Assembly: GCF_010499245.1 (NCBI RefSeq)
Contig: NZ_JAAGOW010000003.1
Location: 372,001-436,000, forward strand
Length of the DNA: 64,000 bases
DNA from: Variovorax sp. WS11
Lineage (GTDB): Bacteria > Pseudomonadota > Gammaproteobacteria > Burkholderiales > Burkholderiaceae_C
Reading direction: 5' to 3'
In this document: positions 32,525-43,178 of the stretch, one piece after another
How the letters are laid out: each line of letters starts with the position of its first letter
How positions within the stretch are numbered: position 1 is the stretch's first letter
Made by a program: the position numbers and the translations under genes
The notes under the pieces: model-generated
Told to the model about the DNA's origin: nothing
Databases searched by the model: none
What the model saw: only the letters and a program-made list of their open reading frames with translations

Positions 32525-33448
32525 ATGACCCCAGTCGTTCTGAATGGCGTAACAGCCCTTTCGCACCTCGGCGTGATCCGCGCCGAGGGCCCCGAAGCCG
32601 CCGATTTCCTCAATGGCCAGCTGACCCAGGACTTCGCCCTCCTCGGCCCCACCGAAGCGCGCCTGGCCGCGCTGTGCACGGCCAAGGGACGCGTGATCGC
32701 GAGCTTCATCGGCATCAGGCCGCAGCCCGAACGCGTGCTGCTGGTGATCGGCCGCGACATCCTTCCCGCGACGCTCAAGCGCCTGTCGATGTACGTGCTG
32801 CGCGCCAAGCTCAAGCTCAGCGATGCCAGCGATGAATTCATGCTCCACGGCCTGACCGGCACGGCGCTGACGGCCAACGGCGTCGATGCCGGCGCACCGC
32901 CCGGGCGCTGCTGCCAGGTCGGCGATGTCAGCGTGGTCTCGCTCTATCCCTCGGATCGCGTCCCACGCGCGCTGCGCATCGCGCCGGCGGGCAGTGCCGA
33001 GCCGGAAGGCCCGGCGCTCGATTCCGCGCTGTGGCAGTGGAGCGAGGTGCGCAGCGGCATCGTGACCGTCAGCGCGCCGATCGTCGATGCCTTCGTGCCG
33101 CAGATGCTCAATTACGAATCGGTGGGCGGCGTGAGTTTCAAGAAGGGCTGCTACCCCGGCCAGGAGGTGGTGGCGCGCAGCCAGTTCCGCGGCACCCTCA
33201 AGCGCAGGACCTACCTCGTGCAGGCGCCGGCGCCGTTGGCAGCGGGCCAGGAGGTCTTTGCCGCCAACGACCCCGAGCAGCCGGTCGGCATGGTCGCGCA
33301 GGCGGCGCCGACGCCCGGCGGCGGATGGGCTGCGCTCGTGTCCATGCAGATCGCGGCGCTCAATGCCGGTGGCCTGCACGCCGGCAGCGCCGAGGGGCCC
33401 GCACTCAGCGTCGAGCCCCTGCCCTACCCCTTGCTCGAAGACATCTGA
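32525..33448 (+). CDS. ygfZ: Folate-binding tRNA-modifying-like protein YgfZ
   Basis: A 307-residue GcvT-related protein that supports Fe-S cluster enzymes through tetrahydrofolate. The signature K-G-C-Y-x-G-Q-E (KKGCYPGQEVVARSQ) is at residues ~200-214. The GTALTANGVDAGAP segment precedes it. It lies divergent from mltG and is convergent with the YbdD gene 7 bases downstream. Well-supported family; exact partners in this organism are not visible. Confidence 0.92.
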   Translation: MTPVVLNGVTALSHLGVIRAEGPEAADFLNGQLTQDFALLGPTEARLAALCTAKGRVIASFIGIRPQPERVLLVIGRDILPATLKRLSMYVLRAKLKLSDASDEFMLHGLTGTALTANGVDAGAPPGRCCQVGDVSVVSLYPSDRVPRALRIAPAGSAEPEGPALDSALWQWSEVRSGIVTVSAPIVDAFVPQMLNYESVGGVSFKKGCYPGQEVVARSQFRGTLKRRTYLVQAPAPLAAGQEVFAANDPEQPVGMVAQAAPTPGGGWAALVSMQIAALNAGGLHAGSAEGPALSVEPLPYPLLEDI

Positions 33449-33455
33449 GCCCGGC

Positions 33456-33668
33456 TCAACAGCAGCGGCCCTTGCCGCTGCCGTAGCGCGCCTCCAGGCG
33501 CTCGCGGAAGAAGGCCTCGTAGCTCATCGGCGCCTGGTCCGGATGCGTGCGCGCCATGTGGCTGAGGTAGGCGTCGTAGTCCGGCAGCCCCACCATCAGG
33601 CGCAGCGACTGCGCCAGCGAGCGGGTCAGATAGCGCCCGGCCTCGGGCAAGGCGGCCAGGGAGCGCAT
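33456..33668 (-). CDS. YbdD/YjiX family small protein
   Basis: A 70-residue protein that normally accompanies CstA-type transporters. Its MVGLPDYDAYLSHMARTHP segment is the family hallmark and the end KGRCC is typical. Start ATG at 33668 overlaps the cstA stop by one base (TGATG), giving strong coupling. It may assist folding or activity of CstA; biochemical role is not established in general. Confidence 0.9.
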   Translation of the reverse strand: MRSLAALPEAGRYLTRSLAQSLRLMVGLPDYDAYLSHMARTHPDQAPMSYEAFFRERLEARYGSGKGRCC

Positions 33669-35731
33669 CAGGCGGCCTGAGTCGGCATCGGCTCGAAAGG
33701 CGTCTCGCGCGCCGTCGGCTTGTTCGCCGCGCGCGCCGCGAGCGCGCTGCGCACGCTGTAGACCAGCACGCTCAGCACCACGAAGATGAAGAGCCCGCAC
33801 AGCGCCGCATCCAGCCGGTCGTTGAAGACGATGCGCGCCATCGCCTCGGGCGTCTTGGCGGGCGCGAGCAGCACGCCCTTCTCGATCGCCTCGGCGTATT
33901 TCGCCGCGTGCGACAGGAAGCCGACCTTCGGATCGGCCGAGAAGATCTTCTGCCAGCCCGCCGTCAGCGTACACACCAGCAGCCAGGCGGCCGGCGCGAT
34001 CGCGACCCAGGCGTAGCGCTCGCGTTTCATGCGGAACAGCACCACCACGCCCAGCATCAGCGCCACCGCGGCCAGCATCTGGTTGGAGATGCCGAACAGC
34101 GGCCACAGCGTGTTGATGCCGCCCAGCGGATCGACCACGCCCTGATACAGGAAGTAGCCCCAGGCCGCGACGCAGAGGAAGGTGGCGAGCAGGTTGGCCA
34201 CGAAGGAGTCGGTGCGCTTCAGCGCCGGCACGAAGCTCCCGAGCAGATCCTGCAGCATGAAGCGCCCGGCCCGGGTGCCGGCATCGACCGCGGTCAGGAT
34301 GAACAGCGCCTCGAACAAAATCGCGAAGTGGTACCAGAAGGCCATCATGGCCGGCCCGCCGATGGCCTGGTGCAGGATGTGCGCCATGCCCACGGCGAGC
34401 GTGGGCGCGCCGCCGGCGCGGCCGAGAATCGTGCTCTCGCCCACGTCCTTCGCGGTTTGCACCAGCATCTCGGGCGTGACCACGAAGCCCCAGCTCGAGA
34501 TGGTCTGCGCCACCGCAGCCGGCGTGTTGCCGACCAGCGCGGCCGGGCTGTTCATCGCGAAGTACACGCCCGGCTCGATGCAGGCCGCGGCCACCAGCGC
34601 CATCACCGCGACGAAGGACTCGGCCAGCATGCCGCCGTAGCCGATGAAGCGCGCATGGCGCTCGTTGTCCAGCATCTTCGGCGTGGTGCCCGAGGAGATC
34701 AGCGCATGGAAGCCCGACACGGCGCCGCAGGCGATGGTGATAAAGAGGAAGGGAAAGAGACTGCCCGACCACACCGGCCCGTTGCCCTGCGCGAACTGCG
34801 TCACCGCCGGCATCTGCAGCGTCGGCGCAACGAAGACGATGCCGATCGCCAGCGCGACGATGGTGCCGATCTTCAGGAAGGTCGAGAGGTAGTCGCGCGG
34901 CGCCAGCAGCAGCCACACCGGCAGGCTGGCGGCGATGAAGCCGTAGCCGATCAGCATCCAGGTCAGCGCCTTGCCGTCGAAGGTGAACATCGGCCCCCAG
35001 GTCGGGCTCTGCGCCACTGCCTGGCCGCCGAAGATCGCCAGCATCAGCAGCACGAAGCCGATCACCGAGATCTCGCCGATGCGCCCCGGGCGGATGTAGC
35101 GCAGGTACACGCCCATGAAGACCGCGACCGGAATGGTCGCTGCCACCGTGAAGGTGCCCCAGGGCGATTCGGCCAGTGCCTTCACCACGATCAGCGCCAG
35201 CACCGCCAGGATGATGATCATGATCATGAAGGTGCCGAACAGCGCGATCAGCCCCGGCACCGTGCCCATCTCCTGCTTGATCAGGTCGCCGAGCGAGCGG
35301 CCGTCGCGGCGGGTCGAGATGAAGAGCACGATGAAGTCCTGCACCGCGCCGGCGAAGACCACGCCGGCCAGGATCCACAGCAGGCCCGGCAGGTAGCCCA
35401 TCTGCGCCGCGAGCACCGGGCCGACCAGCGGGCCGGCCCCGGCGATGGCCGCGAAGTGGTGGCCGAAGAGCACGTTCTTGTCGGTGGGCACGTAGTCCAG
35501 TCCGTCGTTGTGGCGGTGCGCCGGCGTCATGCGCTTGCCGTCCAGGCCGAGCACGCGGTCGGCGATGAAGAGGCTGTAGTAGCGATAGGCGATCAGGTAG
35601 GTGCAGAGGGCCGCGGCCACGACCCACAAGGCGCTGATGGCCTCGCCTCGCGCCAGGGCCACGGTGCCCAGCGAAAAGGCGCCGACCACGGCCACGACAA
35701 GCCACACCAGGTGGCGGCGGATGCTGTGCAT
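33668..35731 (-). CDS. cstA: Carbon starvation protein CstA
   Basis: A 687-residue membrane protein with about 16-18 hydrophobic helices, a peptide or pyruvate uptake system. It shows the CstA landmarks FGHHFAAIAGAGPLVGPVLAAQMGYLPG and the TPKMLDN region, and ends in a short cytosolic tail. The 126-base gap upstream (35732-35857) holds its promoter. The kinase/regulator pair at 35858-37854 is just upstream on the same strand, but whether it controls cstA is unknown. Confidence 0.95.
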   Translation of the reverse strand: MHSIRRHLVWLVVAVVGAFSLGTVALARGEAISALWVVAAALCTYLIAYRYYSLFIADRVLGLDGKRMTPAHRHNDGLDYVPTDKNVLFGHHFAAIAGAGPLVGPVLAAQMGYLPGLLWILAGVVFAGAVQDFIVLFISTRRDGRSLGDLIKQEMGTVPGLIALFGTFMIMIIILAVLALIVVKALAESPWGTFTVAATIPVAVFMGVYLRYIRPGRIGEISVIGFVLLMLAIFGGQAVAQSPTWGPMFTFDGKALTWMLIGYGFIAASLPVWLLLAPRDYLSTFLKIGTIVALAIGIVFVAPTLQMPAVTQFAQGNGPVWSGSLFPFLFITIACGAVSGFHALISSGTTPKMLDNERHARFIGYGGMLAESFVAVMALVAAACIEPGVYFAMNSPAALVGNTPAAVAQTISSWGFVVTPEMLVQTAKDVGESTILGRAGGAPTLAVGMAHILHQAIGGPAMMAFWYHFAILFEALFILTAVDAGTRAGRFMLQDLLGSFVPALKRTDSFVANLLATFLCVAAWGYFLYQGVVDPLGGINTLWPLFGISNQMLAAVALMLGVVVLFRMKRERYAWVAIAPAAWLLVCTLTAGWQKIFSADPKVGFLSHAAKYAEAIEKGVLLAPAKTPEAMARIVFNDRLDAALCGLFIFVVLSVLVYSVRSALAARAANKPTARETPFEPMPTQAA

Positions 35732-35857
35732 GCGATGTCTCCAGACGTTGTGAACCCGGCGAGTGTCCCGATTCGCCGGCCGGTCGGCATCCGTCGCACC
35801 GCGCGGGCGGGACGCGTGGAGTTGCCTAAGGGATAACCCTGGAACGCCCAGGCCGCC

Positions 35858-36490
35858 TCAGCCTTGGCCGAACTGGCGGGCGTGCTCGACGGCGTATTTG
35901 ATGAGCTCGGCTTGGCCCTCGATGCCGAGCCGCCGCTTGATACTCTGCCGATGCGCCTCGACCGTGCGCACGCTCAACCCGAGGTCGCGCGCGATCTGCT
36001 TGCTCGATTCCCCCCGCCCCAGTGCCGAGAGAATCTCGCTCTCCCGCGGCGTGAGCAGCGGCCTCGGCGCCTGGTTGCGGAACAGCCGCTGCGACACCGC
36101 CGGGCTCAGAAAGGTCCCGCCCGCCGCCGCCGCCTCGATGGCCGCGACGATCTCGGCCGCCGGCGCATCCTTGAGCACATAGCCGCGCGCCCCGGCCGCG
36201 AGCGCCTGCTGCACGTACTCGGGGTTGTCGTACATGCTGAGCATCACCACGCGCACCGCGGGCGCAACCGTCTGCAGCCGCGCGGCCAGCTCGATGCCGT
36301 TCATGTCCTTCATGCCCACATCGGCCAGCACCAGCTGCGGCTGCAGGCGCTCGATCGCTTCCAGCGCCTCGGCGGCGCTGCCGGCCTCGCCCACGATCTC
36401 GATGCCCGGCAAAGGGTCGAGACGCGCATGCAGTCCGTCGCGCACCAGCGGATGGTCGTCGACCAGGAACAGGCGGATCGGCTGCGTCAT
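35858..36490 (-). CDS. NarL/LuxR-type response regulator
   Basis: A 210-residue two-component regulator. Receiver domain: VDDHPLVRDG acidic patch, phospho-Asp in VLADVGMKDMNG, Thr/Ser in VVMLSMYDN and Lys in YVLKDAP. C-terminal LuxR helix-turn-helix: LTPRESEILSALGRGESSKQIARDLGLSVRTVEAHR (key pieces LTPRE, KQIARDLGL, VRTVEAHR). It follows the histidine kinase stop with only 2 bases between, on the minus strand, and is its partner. Targets unknown; the adjacent cstA is one candidate. Confidence 0.93.
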   Translation of the reverse strand: MTQPIRLFLVDDHPLVRDGLHARLDPLPGIEIVGEAGSAAEALEAIERLQPQLVLADVGMKDMNGIELAARLQTVAPAVRVVMLSMYDNPEYVQQALAAGARGYVLKDAPAAEIVAAIEAAAAGGTFLSPAVSQRLFRNQAPRPLLTPRESEILSALGRGESSKQIARDLGLSVRTVEAHRQSIKRRLGIEGQAELIKYAVEHARQFGQG

Positions 36491-36492
36491 CG

Positions 36493-37854
36493 TCACGTCG
36501 CCTCCAGGCTCTTCGCCGGGACGAAGGCGACGATGGCGGTCCCCTTGCTGCCCGAGTGCAGGTCCAACCGCCCGCCGATGGCCGCGATGCGCTCGCGCAT
36601 GTTGCGCAGCCCGATGCCCCGGCGCGGATCGAGCTGCGTGGTCTGCAGGTCGAAGCCGACCCCATCGTCGTTCACCTCCAGCCGCACGCCGCGCCGCTCG
36701 AAGTCCAGTGCGATGCGCACCTGCCGCGCCCGTGCATGCTTGCGCACATTGGTCAGCGCCTCCTGGGTCACGCGGAACAGCGCAGTCTTGACCTCCTCCG
36801 GCAGCTCGCAAGGCGTCCCCTGCACCGCGACCGAGGCGGCGACCGCGCCCTCCTCGCCGAACTCCGCGCCCAGCCGCTCGAGCGCGGCCGGCAGGCCCAA
36901 CTGGTCCAGCAGCGCCGGCCGCAGCCGGTGCGAGATGCGCCGCACCTCGGCCAGCGCCTCGTTGAGCCGCACGAGCGCCCTGCCCAGCACCGGCGGCGTG
37001 GGCTGCTGCCCGCGCTCCAGCGTATCGACCGCCGACTCCACCAGCAGCTTGGTCGACACCAGCGTCTGGCTGGTGCCGTCGTGCAGCTCGCGCGCGAGGT
37101 GGCCGCGCTCTTCTTCCTGCGACTGCACCACCTGCCGCGCGAGCAGACGCAGCTTTGCCTCGGCCACGCGGTGCTCGCTGAGGTTGAGCAGCAGCCCCCC
37201 GGCGCTGACCACCGCCAGGCACAGCGCCGCGATGCCGGCGATCCACAGCATGGTGGTCGCGACGTTCTGGTTCATCTGCCGGTCCAGCGTCTGCATGGTC
37301 GACTGGATGTCGTCCATGTACAGCCCGGTGCCGACCATCCAGTTCCAGCGCGGCAGCGTCGTCACGTAGCCCAGCTTGGGCGCGGTCTGCGCACTGGAGG
37401 GCTTGCGCCACTCGTACTGGACGAAGCCGCCGCCGGTGCGCGCCTGCGCGATCAGTTCCTGGATGGTGAAGCGGCCGCGCGAGTCGCGCAGCTCCCAGAG
37501 GTTCTGGTTCACCAGTTCGGGTTGGCGCGAATGCATCAGCGAGCGGCCCTGCAGGTCGTAGACGAAGAAGTAGCCGTCGCTGCCGTAGTCCAGCGCGGCC
37601 AGCCGGCGCAGGGCCTCGGCGCGCGTGGCCTCGTCGTCGAGGCCCGCGTCATAGAGCGGCCGCACCACGCTGATTGCCAGCTCCACGTAACTGCGCAGCT
37701 CGCTGCGGCGCTGGTCCATGTAGGTCTGCTCGATCAGCGCGCGCTCACGCCGCGCCAGGTCGCGCTCCTGGTGGCGCACGGCCAGCGCCACCAGCACCAG
37801 CGCGACCAGCAGCGGCGCGACGGCCAACGCGACGATCTTGGTGCGGAGGTTCAT
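36493..37854 (-). CDS. Cache-domain sensor histidine kinase
   Basis: A 453-residue membrane sensor. Two membrane helices (residues ~8-28 and ~208-228) frame a periplasmic single-cache domain (YGSDGYFFVYDLQGRSLMH, LPRWNWMVGTGLYMDDIQ), which usually senses carboxylates or other small molecules. The cytoplasmic part is HisKA_3 (RGHLARELHDGTSQTL, phospho-His in RELHDG) plus a HATPase (VNDDGVGF, GIGLRNMRERI). Forms an operon with the NarL-type regulator. Start ATG at 37854. Confidence 0.92.
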   Translation of the reverse strand: MNLRTKIVALAVAPLLVALVLVALAVRHQERDLARRERALIEQTYMDQRRSELRSYVELAISVVRPLYDAGLDDEATRAEALRRLAALDYGSDGYFFVYDLQGRSLMHSRQPELVNQNLWELRDSRGRFTIQELIAQARTGGGFVQYEWRKPSSAQTAPKLGYVTTLPRWNWMVGTGLYMDDIQSTMQTLDRQMNQNVATTMLWIAGIAALCLAVVSAGGLLLNLSEHRVAEAKLRLLARQVVQSQEEERGHLARELHDGTSQTLVSTKLLVESAVDTLERGQQPTPPVLGRALVRLNEALAEVRRISHRLRPALLDQLGLPAALERLGAEFGEEGAVAASVAVQGTPCELPEEVKTALFRVTQEALTNVRKHARARQVRIALDFERRGVRLEVNDDGVGFDLQTTQLDPRRGIGLRNMRERIAAIGGRLDLHSGSKGTAIVAFVPAKSLEAT

Positions 37855-37891
37855 GTTCCACCTATGGCCGGCCAGCCGGCGCCGTGCGGGT

Positions 37892-38764
37892 TCAGAGTGC
37901 GCGCCGCATCTCGATATGGGCGATGCCCGCTTCCTCGAAGGGCTCGCCGTGCGGCACATAGCCCAGGCGCGTGTAGAAGACTTCGGCGCTGCGCTGCGCG
38001 TGCAGCGCCACCTCGCGGTCGCCGCGCGCCTTGGCGGCTTCTTCGAGCGCACGCAGTACCGCCGCGCCGTGGCCGCCGCCGCGCAGCACGCGGTGCACCG
38101 CCATGCGGCCGATGCGGCCCTGGCCGGGCGCGCCGCCCGGCACGAGGCGCCCGGTCGCGATCACCTGGCCCAGGCGGTTACGCGCCACCGCGTGCACGGC
38201 GCTCTCGTCGTGCTCGTCCCATTCGAGCTCCTTGGGAATGCGCTGCTCCTCGATGAAGACGCTGCGGCGCACCGCGCCGGCGCCCTCGCCCAGCTCGGTC
38301 CAGCTGCCGGTCTTGACTTCACTCAAGGCTTCGCCGGCCTCATAGGCCGTGAAGATCTCACGCAGCAAGGCCGGCACCGGCTTCGAGGTCTGCGTGGCCG
38401 GATCGGCGAACACGTAGACCAGTTCGCAGCCCACCAGGAAGTCCTCGCCCCGGAACAGCCCGCCGTGGAAGACGATGGAGGAATTGCCCACGCGCACGCA
38501 TTTCATCGCGACGTCCAGCACGTCGTCGACCCGCGCCGAGGCCTGGAAATCGATGGTGGCCTTGCGCACGTAGAGGTCGCCGCCCAGCGCGTCCATCGCC
38601 TCCTGGTACGGCAGCGCCAGGGCGCGCCAGTAGTCGGAGATCGCGGTGTCGAAGTACATCAGGTAATGGGCATTGAAGACGATCTTCTGCATGTCCACCT
38701 CGGCCCAGCGCACGCGCAGGCGGTGGAAGAAGCGGTAGTCGGATCGGCGGGTGTTCTCGGTCAT
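37892..38764 (-). CDS. Thioesterase-acetyltransferase fusion
   Basis: A 290-residue fusion. Residues ~1-150 are a YbgC/4HBT-type acyl-CoA thioesterase (VRWAEVDMQKIVFNAHYLMYFD, with the Asp and the VFNAHY hot-dog motif). Residues ~150-290 are a GNAT acetyltransferase of the ElaA-like type (VFIEEQRIPKELEWDE, RIGRMAVHRVLRGGGHGAAVL, FYTRLGYVPHGEPFEEAGI). The join is seamless with a single start at 38764. A coupled ATGA overlap with the upstream esterase gene suggests joint expression. A function linking acyl-CoA hydrolysis and acyl transfer is likely but not proven. Confidence 0.85.
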   Translation of the reverse strand: MTENTRRSDYRFFHRLRVRWAEVDMQKIVFNAHYLMYFDTAISDYWRALALPYQEAMDALGGDLYVRKATIDFQASARVDDVLDVAMKCVRVGNSSIVFHGGLFRGEDFLVGCELVYVFADPATQTSKPVPALLREIFTAYEAGEALSEVKTGSWTELGEGAGAVRRSVFIEEQRIPKELEWDEHDESAVHAVARNRLGQVIATGRLVPGGAPGQGRIGRMAVHRVLRGGGHGAAVLRALEEAAKARGDREVALHAQRSAEVFYTRLGYVPHGEPFEEAGIAHIEMRRAL

Positions 38765-39711
38765 GGTTGCAAGGCTTCCTTCAGGGCGCGCGCCGCATCG
38801 GCCTGGGCCTGCAGCGCTTCGGGGATGGCACGGCCCATTTTGACGAACTCGTGGATCACGCCGCGGTAGATCTCCAGATCCACCGGCACGCCCGTGGCGC
38901 GCAGCTTGTCGGCATAGGCGATGCCCTCGTCGACCACCGGGTCGCATTCGGCCAGGCCGATCCAGGCGGGCGCGACGCCTTCGACGTCCTCGGCGTTGAG
39001 CGGCGCGAAGCGCCAGTCGTCCCGCTCGGCCTGACTGTTGAGGTACTGGGCGAAGAACCAGGTGATGAGCGGCTCGCCGAGCAGCGGGCCGTCGGCGAAG
39101 CGATGGTGCGAGGCCGTGTCCTGATGCGAGGTGGTGCCCGGATAGAAGAGCATCTGCAAGGCCACCGGCAGGCCCGCGTCGCGCGCGAGGATGGCGCACA
39201 CCGCCGCCAGCGTGCCGCCCGCGCTGTCGCCGCCCAATGCCAGGCGCGACCCATCCAGCCTCAGTTCGGTGGCGCTCTTCGCGACGAAGAGGCAGGCGTC
39301 CCAGGCGTCGTTCGAGGCGGTCGGGAACTTGTGCTCGGGCGCCAGGCGGTAGTCCACCGAAACGACGGCGCAGCCGCTCTTCTCGCTCAGCACGCGGCAC
39401 AGCGTGTCGTGGGTGGCGATGCTGCCGACGGTGAAGCCGCCGCCGTGGAAGAACAGCAGCACCGGCAGCCGCGCTTGCGAAGGCGCGTAGAGGCGGGCCG
39501 GCAGCGCATGGCCATCGCGCGCGGGGATCGCGAAGTCCTCGACGCGCGCCAACTGCGGCTTGGGCACCTCGAGCACGCTGGCGCCCTTCTCGTAGGCGGC
39601 CTTGGCCTGGGCGGGTGTGAGCGTGTAGTACGGCGCCTGGTGGGCGCGGGCCATGCGGTCGACCACGCCGGCCATCTTGGCGGTGAGGGGCGGCGCGAGG
39701 GTTTGGGTCAT
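38761..39711 (-). CDS. HSL-type carboxylesterase (alpha/beta hydrolase)
   Basis: A 316-residue alpha/beta hydrolase of the hormone-sensitive lipase group. It has the HGGGF oxyanion motif, nucleophile GDSAGG, the acid in LAECDPVVDEG and the His in VIHEFVKM. ATG at 39711 is the start (a TTG six bases ahead is not needed). Divergent from the iron-alcohol-dehydrogenase gene across 65 bases that contain the promoters. Cytoplasmic; hydrolyses short esters. Confidence 0.9.
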   Translation of the reverse strand: MTQTLAPPLTAKMAGVVDRMARAHQAPYYTLTPAQAKAAYEKGASVLEVPKPQLARVEDFAIPARDGHALPARLYAPSQARLPVLLFFHGGGFTVGSIATHDTLCRVLSEKSGCAVVSVDYRLAPEHKFPTASNDAWDACLFVAKSATELRLDGSRLALGGDSAGGTLAAVCAILARDAGLPVALQMLFYPGTTSHQDTASHHRFADGPLLGEPLITWFFAQYLNSQAERDDWRFAPLNAEDVEGVAPAWIGLAECDPVVDEGIAYADKLRATGVPVDLEIYRGVIHEFVKMGRAIPEALQAQADAARALKEALQP

Positions 39712-39776
39712 GGGCAAGAGGGGCGGCGCTTGTTAAATTGGAAGGCCCGAATCGTAGCCCCACCTCCACACGACCC

Positions 39777-40913
<1,137 letters not shown>

Positions 40914-41767
40914 TCCAACAGCCAGCGCCGGAAGGCCTCCATCGCGGCGCTGGGCTTCCTCGACTTGAGCCGCACCAGCCAGTAGCTGCCCGTCATCACC
41001 TCGGTCGAAAGGGGCCGCACGAGCCGGCCTTCGTCCAGCTCGCGCTCGAACATCGAGGCCGGGGCGAGCGCCACGCCGGCGCCCTGCATGGCCGCCTCCA
41101 CCATCAGCCGCGAGGAATCGAAAACGGGCCCGCGGATCGCCGGGCAGGCCGCGCCGGCGGCCGCGAACCAGGCCGGCCAGTCCTCCGCGCGGTAGGAGCG
41201 CAGCAAGGTCTGTTGCGCGAGGTCCCGCGGCCTGACGATGCGCGCCGCGATCGCCGGCGCGCACAGCACCGAGAGCGGCGCCGCCATCAGGTGCTCGGCC
41301 TTCAGGCCCGGCCAGTTGCCGTCGCCGAAGCGGATCGCGAAGTCCAGCCCCTCGCCCGCCAGGTCGACCACGTTGTTGTGCGTCATCAGCCGCAGGTCGA
41401 CGAAGGGGCAGCCCTGCTGGAACAGGCGCAGCCGCGGCAGCAGCCAGCCGACCGCGAAGGTGCCCACCACGCCCACCGTCAGCACCTCGAAGAACTGGCC
41501 GTTGTCGAACTGCTGAACCACCGCCTCCATGCGGCCGAAGGACTCGGCCAGCACCGGCAGCAGTGCCTGACCCTCGTCGCTGAGCGCGAGCCCGCGCGGC
41601 AGCCGGCGGAACAGCGCCACGCCCAGCCGCGCCTCGAGGCCGCGCACCTGCTGGCTGACCGCGGCCTGCGTCACGTTCAGCTCGTCGGCCGCCAGCGTGA
41701 AGCTGAGATGCCGCGCGGAGGATTCGAAGGCGCGCAGCGCATTGAGGGGAAGATGGGCCCGTGCCAT

Positions 41768-41858
41768 AAGATTTTCTTGTGCGAGACAGCAAATACTATC
41801 GTTTGTGCCTGCGCCGCGGATCGCCGAAAGTCGCCTCTCTTTCAGGAGCTTTCATTTC
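41768..41858. promoter_or_regulatory. Divergent LysR-bla intergenic control region
   Basis: The 91 bases between the LysR and beta-lactamase start codons carry an AT-richer stretch (41769-41803, ATTTTCTTGTGCGAGACAGC and following) where both promoters and a LysR site must fit. A GGAGC ribosome site at about 41845 serves the bla gene. Exact boxes cannot be fixed from one sequence. Confidence 0.4.
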
Positions 41859-42737
41859 ATGATCCATCGACGTCAATTCACCGGCGCCCTTCTTCTTCCC
41901 CTGGCCGCCGCTTCCTTCGACCTTCGCGCCGAGAGCCGTCCGGGTCTGGCGCGGCAACTCGCCGAGATCGAGAAAAAGGTCGGCGGCCGGCTCGGTGTCC
42001 ATGTGCTCGACACCGCCGATGGCCGGCGCGCCGGCCATCGCCAGGACGAGCGCTTCGCGCTGTGCAGCACCTTCAAGTTCCTGGCCGCCGCGCTGGTGCT
42101 GGCACGGGTGGACCAGGGCAAGGAGCGGCTGGATCGCCGCGTCACCTACGCACGCGACGACCTGGTGCCCTACTCCCCCGCGACCGAGAAGCACGCGGGC
42201 GGCGAAGGCATGACCATGGCGCAGCTGTGCGAGGCCGCGGTCACCCTGAGCGACAACACCGCGGCCAACCTGATGCTGGCGAGCTTCGGCGGCCCGGCCG
42301 GCCTCACCGCCTACATGCGCTCGCTGGGCGACACGCACACGCGGCTCGATCGCATCGAGCCCGGGCTCAACGAAGCGCGCGCGGAGGATCCGCGCGACAC
42401 CACCACGCCGGCCGCGATCGTGGACAGCATGCAAAAGACTCTCTTGGGCAATGCGCTCGCGCCCGCCTCGCGCGTCCGGCTGCTGCAATGGCTGGACGAC
42501 AACAAGACAGGCGGCCAGCGCATCCGCGCCGGCCTGCCCGCAGACTGGAAGGTGGGCGACAAGACCGGCACGGGCGAGAACGGCGCAACCAACGACATCG
42601 CGATCCTGCGGCCGCCGGGGCGCGCGCCCGTCCTGCTGTCGGTCTACCTGACGGAGACCAAGTCGTCGATGGCCGATCGCAATGCGGCCCACGCCGCCGT
42701 CGCCGCCGCAGCCGCGGCCTGGGTCACTGGCGCCTGA
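41859..42737 (+). CDS. bla: Class A beta-lactamase
   Basis: A 292-residue serine beta-lactamase. A twin-arginine-like signal (MIHRRQFTGALLLPL) precedes the mature enzyme. Catalytic motifs: STFK with Ser70, SDN (LSDNTAAN), the omega-loop Glu166 in EPGLNEA, and KTG (GDKTGTG). Length and order are those of chromosomal class A enzymes of environmental betaproteobacteria. It is transcribed away from its LysR regulator. The hydrolysis spectrum cannot be judged from sequence. Confidence 0.94.
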   Translation: MIHRRQFTGALLLPLAAASFDLRAESRPGLARQLAEIEKKVGGRLGVHVLDTADGRRAGHRQDERFALCSTFKFLAAALVLARVDQGKERLDRRVTYARDDLVPYSPATEKHAGGEGMTMAQLCEAAVTLSDNTAANLMLASFGGPAGLTAYMRSLGDTHTRLDRIEPGLNEARAEDPRDTTTPAAIVDSMQKTLLGNALAPASRVRLLQWLDDNKTGGQRIRAGLPADWKVGDKTGTGENGATNDIAILRPPGRAPVLLSVYLTETKSSMADRNAAHAAVAAAAAAWVTGA

Positions 42738-43020
42738 CGAAGCGCCTGTCGAACCAATCGTCCAGCATCGCCTTCTCGTAGCGCAGGCGGTCGCTGGTCA
42801 TGTAGCGGTTGGCCGTCATCAGGTAGTGCATGTCCGAGACCTGCTCCTCGGCGCTCGCCACCGCCTGTCCGCCGCGCTCGAGCGTGTAGCGCAGCTTGAT
42901 GCGCGGCCAGGTCACGCCGCGCAGCACCCGCAGGTCGCCGGCGAAGGGGCCGCGCCATGGCTCCTAGCCGCCCGCAAGGTCGATGTCGAGCACCTCGATA
43001 CCCTGCGCGATAGCAGGTTC
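42724..43020 (-). pseudogene. DUF3016 gene remnant with in-frame stop
   Basis: The minus-strand frame encodes the C-terminal half of a DUF3016 protein: IEVLDIDLAGG, then a TAG (42964-42966, plus-strand CTA), then EPWRGPFAGDLRVLRGVTWPRIKLRYTL..., ending DWFDRRFVRRQ at 42724. DUF3016 normally reads through this position, with an aromatic residue such as Tyr expected where TAG is now. Upstream of IEV only short degraded sequence is recognisable and no start or signal peptide is found. The 3' end overlaps the beta-lactamase by 14 bases. Either a broken gene at the edge of the adjacent island or, less likely, a sequencing error. Confidence 0.65.
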
Positions 43021-43178
43021 CCGAGGGGCTCGCTCTCTGCCCTCACGGCGCCATGCAAATGATCTTGCGCTGGGAACTCCGCATCCACTGCTGTTACTGA
43101 GCTATGGACCACGACGCACGGTTCCGCTTATGAGAGACGGCGTCGCGGCATAAAACTGCCCCCTGGAGAGACCTTTTC

